Below are positions 58,545 to 64,000 of a stretch of 64,000 nt of DNA, piece after piece. Each line of letters opens with the position of its first letter. The first letter of the stretch is position 1. Source of the DNA: Candidatus Albibeggiatoa sp. nov. NOAA (lineage in GTDB: Bacteria > Pseudomonadota > Gammaproteobacteria > Beggiatoales > Beggiatoaceae); contig JAOXRS010000152.1 in the NCBI GenBank assembly GCA_025800385.1, positions 62,001 to 126,000 on the forward strand, read 5' to 3'. The notes under the pieces are model-generated. The model saw only the letters and a program-made list of their open reading frames with translations. It had not been told where the DNA came from and did no database searches. A program made the translations under genes and the position numbers.

Positions 58545-61500
58545 CCGCACTCACATCCTTTTTTTGACTTAAAATAGGCAAGTAAATATGAAATGTTGAA
58601 CCTTGCCCTTGCTGAGATTCAACCTCAATTTGACCTTCGTGTTTTTGAATGATTTTTTGCACAATATCTAAACCCAAGCCACTGCCTTCTCCCGCAGGTT
58701 TTGTAGTAAAGAAGGGTGAAAAGATTTTATCTACAATATCCGCAGGGATACCATGCCCTGTATCTGAAATAGAGATTTTAACTTGGTTATCGCCAGACTG
58801 TTCCACAGATATATCAAGCGTGCCCTTATATTCCATGGCTTGCAATGCATTGTGAATCAAGTTCGTCCAAATCTGATTTAATTCATCAGGATAACACCAA
58901 ATATTCGGCAAATGATCTGCATAATGTCGGTTAATTTCAGTGTCTCGTTTGAGCTGGTTTTGATACAAAGTCAGGACGGTTTCAATGCCCTCAATCACAC
59001 TGGCTTCAACTTTTTCACCACTATGGTCATAACGTGCATAGGTTTTTAATGCAAATACCACTTTAGATGCACGGTCAGAAGCGGTTGCAATGGTTTTCGC
59101 ACTGGTTCTCAGTTGGGTTAATTGAGAGAGTTTGACGAGAATTGACTGTGAATCAGATGCTTGTAACAACGGTAAAAACGGCGCGGCATCATCATGAACA
59201 CCAATATCTAATAAGTAATCAGCAACCGAAACCGTGTCATCGATATTTTGGGCTTCTAACTGCTGACTAAGATGTCGGCGAATTTTACGCTTTTCACGTG
59301 TGGTTAAAATAGGGGCTTCTCTCGAAGCAATTTTCAGCATTTCGAAGAATAAATCTTGCTGTTCAGACTGAGATAAATCACTGAAAAAGTCAGGCAATGT
59401 AATGAGATTTTGGTCTAAGAACTCAATGATATTTTGTACTGAAGACTGAATTGCACCCAACGGCGTATTAACTTCATGCGCGACACCTGCAACCAACTGA
59501 CCTAAAGCCGCCATTTTTTCTGACAAAATCAGTTCTTGTTGTGTGGTTTGCAATTGTTGTAAGGCATGGGCTAAATCTTCATTTTTTCTTTTTAAAGCTG
59601 CTTCCGCTTGTTTACGCTGGGTAATATCTTCTTTAATTGCTAAGAAATGGGTCATTTCCCCATCTAAGTTACGAATAGGTGTAATGGTGACAGATTCCCA
59701 GTAAATTTCATCATTTTTGCGCTTATTGGCTAATTCGCCATGCCAGACTTTGCCTTGCTGTTTAATCACATGCCACATGTCTTGATACACTTGCTCAGTT
59801 TGCATCCCAGATTTTAAAACCCGTGGATTATTGCCAACCGCTTCATGGTAAGAGTAACCCGTTGATTTTTCAAAAGCAGGATTCACAAATTCAATATTAC
59901 CATCTAAATCCGTAATCACGATTGTACTGGCACTTTGTTCAATCGCCGTAGACAATTTACGTAGCTCCTCCTCTGCCTGTAAACGTTCTCGAATATCTCG
60001 TGCAATGGCTACAAAACGTCGTCGACCTTCATCAATTTGAATATGTTGCAATGACACTTCGAATGGAATCCAATGTCCTTCTTTGTGCTGATAAAAACGC
60101 TGTACAGTTAATGCAGCCAAATCGCCTTGTAACAATGGGTCAATCAGTTGCTGAAACTCTTCAATGCTTGTTGCAGGCTCTAAGTCCAGTGGTGTCATTT
60201 GCCAGAATTCTTCCTCTTCATAGCCTAATTGACGAATTGCACCTTGATTTGCGTAAATGAAGCTGAGCGTATCACTTTCAAACATCAACACACAGTCTAA
60301 AGTCATATCCAGTGTTGTTTTAAACTGATCCAACTCATAAACCGCTTGTTGTAATTTGGCCTCACTTTGAACAATAGTTTGCTCAGCTTGTTTTTGTTCG
60401 GTTAAATCAACGTTTGTTCCCACAAAGCGATAAGGCTTGTTATCATCCCATACCGCAATGCCACGGGTTAACGTCCATACATAATGCCCATCTTTATGTA
60501 ATAAGCGCAAAGTAGCTTCATAATGGTCAATTTGTTTGGATAAATATTGCTCAATTTGCCGTTGTACAGCTGATAAATCATTTGGGTGAATTCGCTCATA
60601 AAACTCGTTAGCTGAATTACCAATTTCACCTTCTTCGTAACCGAGCATTTGCTTCCAGCGTTGACTGAAATAAACCGTATCCGCATTTAAATCCCAATCC
60701 CATAGACCATCATTTGCGCCTAACATAGCCAGCTCAAATCGTTCTTCGTTATGGCGTAGTTTTTCTTCTGCCTGTTTTTGCGCCGTAATATCTAACAAGA
60801 TGCCATTAAATACAATTTCATGGTGGGTTTCAGTCGGGCGAGCAATCCCTCTAAACCATTTCACTGTATTGCCTTCCAACAGTAAACGGCCTTCATATTC
60901 CCATTCTTTGATGTGATGCACGGCTTCTTGTAAACTGGCTTCGAAACGCAAACTGTCCTCAGGATGAATCGGGAAAATACGCCAATTTTTCTGAAATTCC
61001 GCTTGGTTAATACCATACAACTCTTCACAGCGGGGGCTGACATAATATAAACCGAATTCCCCATCATTACGTTGATACCATTGGAAAATGATCCCCGGAA
61101 TGTTTTCAGCTAAATCTTGTAAACGTGACTCTAAAGATTGAATCAGTTTTTGTTCTGCTTCATGTAAGATCGCTTCCGTGCGTTTACGTTGGGTAATGTC
61201 TCGAATCACACCAACAAATTTGCGTTGCTGATTAATTACCAACTCATTCACAGCTAACTCTAATGGGAATACAGAACCATCTTTACGCAAGCCCTCTGCT
61301 TCTCGAATTGTGCCAATAATATGTTTTTCACCTGTTTCACAATAGGTTTGTAAATATTGGTCATGACGACTTTTATAAGGTTCAGGCATGAGCAACTTGA
61401 TATTTTTCCCTAATAATTCCGCCTCTACATAGCCAAAAATTTCACTCAGCCGTGGGTTCATCATTTCAATCAAACCATGTTCATCAATGGTCATAATGCC

Positions 61501-63219
61501 ATCAGGAGCAGTTTCAACAATGGCTCTAATATGGGCTTCACTACTTTGCAAAGCAGTATCACTATCCACGCGTTGTTGATAATTCTTATAGGCTTCAATG
61601 ATACTGGCACAAGTAGCAAGAATAGGCTGGAGATAGTTAATTAACTCATCAGAATAACCAATTGGATTATTTGCCAAGCCAATAACCCCAATTAACTGAG
61701 AACCACGATAAACAGGTAAACCGAGGAATGTATTAACAGGTGGATGGCCTGCGGGAATACCAACACTACGTGAATCCACACTAGGGTCATTAGAGATCAC
61801 AATATTTCCAGTCAGTGCGACTTGCCCAAATAAATTGTCTAAATTGTGGAACTCTATACCCTCTTCTGTTTCCAATTTCGCATATAGTTCTCGGCTTTCA
61901 TCATTCCAAGCGATATTGGTAACAGCAATCAAGCGCAGATAAGGTGTACCATCTTCTTTGTATAAAGTTTCGGCAATAAAGCCGTATTCACTAAAGGTTA
62001 GTGCAAGTAATTGATCTAATAGATGATCGAATGCTACCAAAGAATCCATATTAACAATAAATTTAGATTGCACATCCATAATGCCATCTAGTAAGACCGT
62101 TCTTTCACGTACGCGCTGTTCTAAATCTACATTGGCTTTTTGTAATTCCTCATGGTGATACTGGATAATGCGTCGACTACGGTGTAATTCATAAATAAAC
62201 ATGACCAGCACAAAAATAATGAACGAGATAATAATCATCTGCCAATAGAAGCGCACTTGTAACTCGGCAAATTCGCTATCTGTGGTATATGAAAGCAAGT
62301 AGGCCGTAATATCGCCCGCTACATTTTTAATTGGTAAGAAAGTCACAACATAATCTTGCTCATCAATTGCTAACGTTTTAACAAAGCTCTTACCTTGCTG
62401 TAATAATGCTTCAACTTCAGGGCGTAATAATTTATTAATATGTGAAAAAGTCTTCTCATTTATAAAATGGCTATTTTCTAGTTTCCGACTTAAATTTTTT
62501 GCATATTCCCTATCTAACAAATAATTAAAACCTAAACGACTTTGAGTATAGTTACTTTGTTCTGACTCATGCACTTTGTATAGTACGATATCTTTATCCA
62601 AAATAAAGTGATATAGCATCGGTTGAATGCTTTCCATTTCTTCATTGATGGCCTGAAAAGACACACTGGTTTCAACACTGCCAATATGTTCACTGTTATC
62701 AAATAATGGATAAATGTAGCGAAAAGCATGGAAAATAGAGCCTTCTTCAAATCCTTGAACAGGAATTTTTTGTAAGTTAGCTAATTGAAGGGAATAACGA
62801 ATTGGAAATAGATTATCGCCAAATCGTCCAGGGCGATGAAAACGTAGAAAGCTTTCACCATTTGGTAGATGGAAATCTAGTTGTCTTAAGCCACGCTGTT
62901 TTAAACGGCGGTAGTTGTCCTTAAGTGTATTATAAAGTTGTTTACGAACTTGAGATTTTATTTCAGGATCAGCATTCTGTGCTTGAGAAAAAATGTTGAT
63001 AACATCAGGACGGTTAATTAATTCATTGAAAATGGTTTGAGCAACAAGCCCATAGGAATTAACCACCACTTGATACGTGGTATCTAGTTTATTGATATGG
63101 GTTTCTTCTAATTTCTGTTTTTGAATTTGGTAGTTATGATGTAACATGAAAATGATTAACATTTCCAATATGATACAAGAAAGTAAATAGTATTTATATG
63201 AATATAATTTTTTTAGCAT
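58522..63219 (-). CDS. Membrane-bound multi-PAS histidine kinase
   Basis: 1565 residues from the ATG at 63219. Order: membrane helix (about 10-30), periplasmic Cache-like sensor (about 35-320), second helix (about 328-346), GAF domain (about 380-545) and five PAS domains (about 560-1205, each closing with a D-I-T/D-x-T motif). The kinase core follows, with His1248 in GVAHEVNTP, N-box QIWTNLIHNALQAM, DTGHGIP and GSGLGLDIV. About 110 residues of extra helix separate the H-box from the second dimerisation helix. It has no receiver domain, so it signals to a separate regulator. Its end overlaps murE, which may put murE in the same transcript. The periplasmic ligand is unknown. Confidence 0.9.
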   Translation of the reverse strand: MLKKLYSYKYYLLSCIILEMLIIFMLHHNYQIQKQKLEETHINKLDTTYQVVVNSYGLVAQTIFNELINRPDVINIFSQAQNADPEIKSQVRKQLYNTLKDNYRRLKQRGLRQLDFHLPNGESFLRFHRPGRFGDNLFPIRYSLQLANLQKIPVQGFEEGSIFHAFRYIYPLFDNSEHIGSVETSVSFQAINEEMESIQPMLYHFILDKDIVLYKVHESEQSNYTQSRLGFNYLLDREYAKNLSRKLENSHFINEKTFSHINKLLRPEVEALLQQGKSFVKTLAIDEQDYVVTFLPIKNVAGDITAYLLSYTTDSEFAELQVRFYWQMIIISFIIFVLVMFIYELHRSRRIIQYHHEELQKANVDLEQRVRERTVLLDGIMDVQSKFIVNMDSLVAFDHLLDQLLALTFSEYGFIAETLYKEDGTPYLRLIAVTNIAWNDESRELYAKLETEEGIEFHNLDNLFGQVALTGNIVISNDPSVDSRSVGIPAGHPPVNTFLGLPVYRGSQLIGVIGLANNPIGYSDELINYLQPILATCASIIEAYKNYQQRVDSDTALQSSEAHIRAIVETAPDGIMTIDEHGLIEMMNPRLSEIFGYVEAELLGKNIKLLMPEPYKSRHDQYLQTYCETGEKHIIGTIREAEGLRKDGSVFPLELAVNELVINQQRKFVGVIRDITQRKRTEAILHEAEQKLIQSLESRLQDLAENIPGIIFQWYQRNDGEFGLYYVSPRCEELYGINQAEFQKNWRIFPIHPEDSLRFEASLQEAVHHIKEWEYEGRLLLEGNTVKWFRGIARPTETHHEIVFNGILLDITAQKQAEEKLRHNEERFELAMLGANDGLWDWDLNADTVYFSQRWKQMLGYEEGEIGNSANEFYERIHPNDLSAVQRQIEQYLSKQIDHYEATLRLLHKDGHYVWTLTRGIAVWDDNKPYRFVGTNVDLTEQKQAEQTIVQSEAKLQQAVYELDQFKTTLDMTLDCVLMFESDTLSFIYANQGAIRQLGYEEEEFWQMTPLDLEPATSIEEFQQLIDPLLQGDLAALTVQRFYQHKEGHWIPFEVSLQHIQIDEGRRRFVAIARDIRERLQAEEELRKLSTAIEQSASTIVITDLDGNIEFVNPAFEKSTGYSYHEAVGNNPRVLKSGMQTEQVYQDMWHVIKQQGKVWHGELANKRKNDEIYWESVTITPIRNLDGEMTHFLAIKEDITQRKQAEAALKRKNEDLAHALQQLQTTQQELILSEKMAALGQLVAGVAHEVNTPLGAIQSSVQNIIEFLDQNLITLPDFFSDLSQSEQQDLFFEMLKIASREAPILTTREKRKIRRHLSQQLEAQNIDDTVSVADYLLDIGVHDDAAPFLPLLQASDSQSILVKLSQLTQLRTSAKTIATASDRASKVVFALKTYARYDHSGEKVEASVIEGIETVLTLYQNQLKRDTEINRHYADHLPNIWCYPDELNQIWTNLIHNALQAMEYKGTLDISVEQSGDNQVKISISDTGHGIPADIVDKIFSPFFTTKPAGEGSGLGLDIVQKIIQKHEGQIEVESQQGQGSTFHIYLPILSQKKDVSADEAQPIN

Positions 63220-63465
63220 GAGCTGCAATTTCCCATCTCAAACACTTTCCATTTAAATTTTTTTAACCTAACTAATTTAAAATCATAACACGAAGCTTTT
63301 AGCGATCTAAGTGATTTTTACTCAATGATTCCGATGGAGAAAATAGAGATAAATAGTGTTGTTGCTTTTAAAAGTAGGATAGAATCCCGCAATGATGACA
63401 TATTACATAAAACGTGTTTAAAAATATTGCACTAAAAATTCCTGATCTCAATTAAGAAAACAAAC

Positions 63466-64000
63466 ATGTCTCAAGTTACTCAACAAGTTGATTTTTTAAT
63501 CTGTGGTGCACAAAAAGCAGGGACTTCCGCACTTGCCAAAAGCTTAAAAGAGCATCCTGATATTTATATGTCAGAGCAAAAAGAATTACATTTTTTTGAT
63601 AATGATGGGTATTTTCAAACAAATCAGCCAAATTATGAGAATTATCATCAGCATTTTGTAAATGCACAATCTCATCAATTATGGGGTGAAGCCACTCCAG
63701 CATATATGTATTGGCAAACGTCACCACAACGTATGCATCAGTACAATCCTCATTTAAAACTGATTGTAATTTTACGTAATCCCATAGAAAGAGCTTACTC
63801 ACATTGGAATATGCAGCAACACAACAAAGCGCATACATTTTCATTTCGAGAAGCGTTGCAGCATGAATTATCACTCAAAGCACAAGGTGTGACTGAACAT
63901 AAAAAGTTTTCTTGTATGAGCCGTGGATTTTATAGTCAGCAATTACAACGTATACAACAATATTTCCCTAAACAACAATTGCTAGCATTAAAATACGACA
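63466..64000 (+). CDS. Sulfotransferase (partial, runs off the window)
   Basis: The first 178 codons are visible. The 5'-PAPS loop GAQKAGTSAL near the N-terminus and the 3'-phosphate motif LRNPIERAYSHW are the two defining motifs of the sulfotransferase family, here in the heparan-sulfate-sulfotransferase-like spacing. LHFFDND and WGEATPAYMY are also typical. Start at ATG 63466. It differs in length and motif wording from the sulfotransferase at 34126-35025, so it is not a recent duplicate. It is divergent from the PAS kinase gene across 246 bp. Confidence 0.9.
   Translation, partial: MSQVTQQVDFLICGAQKAGTSALAKSLKEHPDIYMSEQKELHFFDNDGYFQTNQPNYENYHQHFVNAQSHQLWGEATPAYMYWQTSPQRMHQYNPHLKLIVILRNPIERAYSHWNMQQHNKAHTFSFREALQHELSLKAQGVTEHKKFSCMSRGFYSQQLQRIQQYFPKQQLLALKYD

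Noticed and set aside
63476-63874. Minus-strand ORF of 132 codons
   Set aside because: The plus strand here encodes clear sulfotransferase motifs, so the minus frame is a shadow.

Overview
The window looks like chromosome of an AT-rich gammaproteobacterium. The conserved block cmk-rpsA-ihfB, the Gram-negative set MltB/RlpA/MurE/TolC/GspK, HemA, DusB, ThiC, RuvB, YsxC and FeSOD all fit that class. Genes for class III cyclases, multi-PAS kinases, haemagglutinin-type exoproteins, caspase-like proteins, SUMF1 proteins and cbb3 oxidase assembly (ccoS) together recall large-celled or filamentous sulfur oxidisers of the Thiotrichales (Beggiatoa/Thiothrix type). The genus is an inference from gene content, not a match. 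No CRISPR array, complete insertion sequence, prophage or rRNA operon was seen.

Layout. 1-5000: end of a nucleotide cyclase, ppk1, a small cereblon-type CULT-domain protein, mltB and rlpA. 5000-11000: a GT-C membrane glycosyltransferase, dusB, a DUF502 protein, then hemA and maf on the minus strand. 11000-17700: an accessory island with a two-partner-secretion exoprotein, a TIR-bounded element, a Cys-rich exported protein and an exported LamG/caspase-like protein, followed by about 700 bp with almost no genes. 17700-25600: housekeeping genes (GST, thiC, two identical tRNA-Lys, ruvB, ihfB, rpsA, cmk, tRNA-Pro) and the very short ccoS. 25600-31500: a TMTC-like glycosyltransferase with TPRs, an FtsK-family protein with a wrecked ATPase motor and no gamma domain, a free-standing copy of the FtsK membrane domain, and an alpha/beta hydrolase. 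31500-42300: a response-regulator/kinase fusion, gspK, a sulfotransferase, two paralogous exported proteins, and a two-gene unit made of a transporter-HEAT protein plus a cyclic-nucleotide-binding protein. 42300-64000: ysxC, hypD, fklB, ccmA, an FAD oxidoreductase, tRNA-Ser, a GT2, wrbA, an orphan parA, sodB divergent from a Crp/Fnr regulator, a thioesterase, a SUMF1 membrane protein, a nitrilase, a TolC-like protein, murE, a 1565-residue PAS kinase and the start of a second sulfotransferase.

How genes work together. Many genes that normally sit in operons stand alone here (hypD, ccmA, ccoS, gspK, parA), so pathways are scattered. Shared themes are the envelope (MltB, RlpA, MurE, TolC, glycosyltransferases, sulfotransferases, exported paralogs) and signalling (cyclase, cNMP-binding protein, PAS kinase, REC-kinase fusion). 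The observations most worth following up are the motor-less FtsK plus its membrane-domain paralog, the bacterial CULT protein behind ppk1, and the LamG domain split by a repetitive coiled coil in the caspase-like protein.
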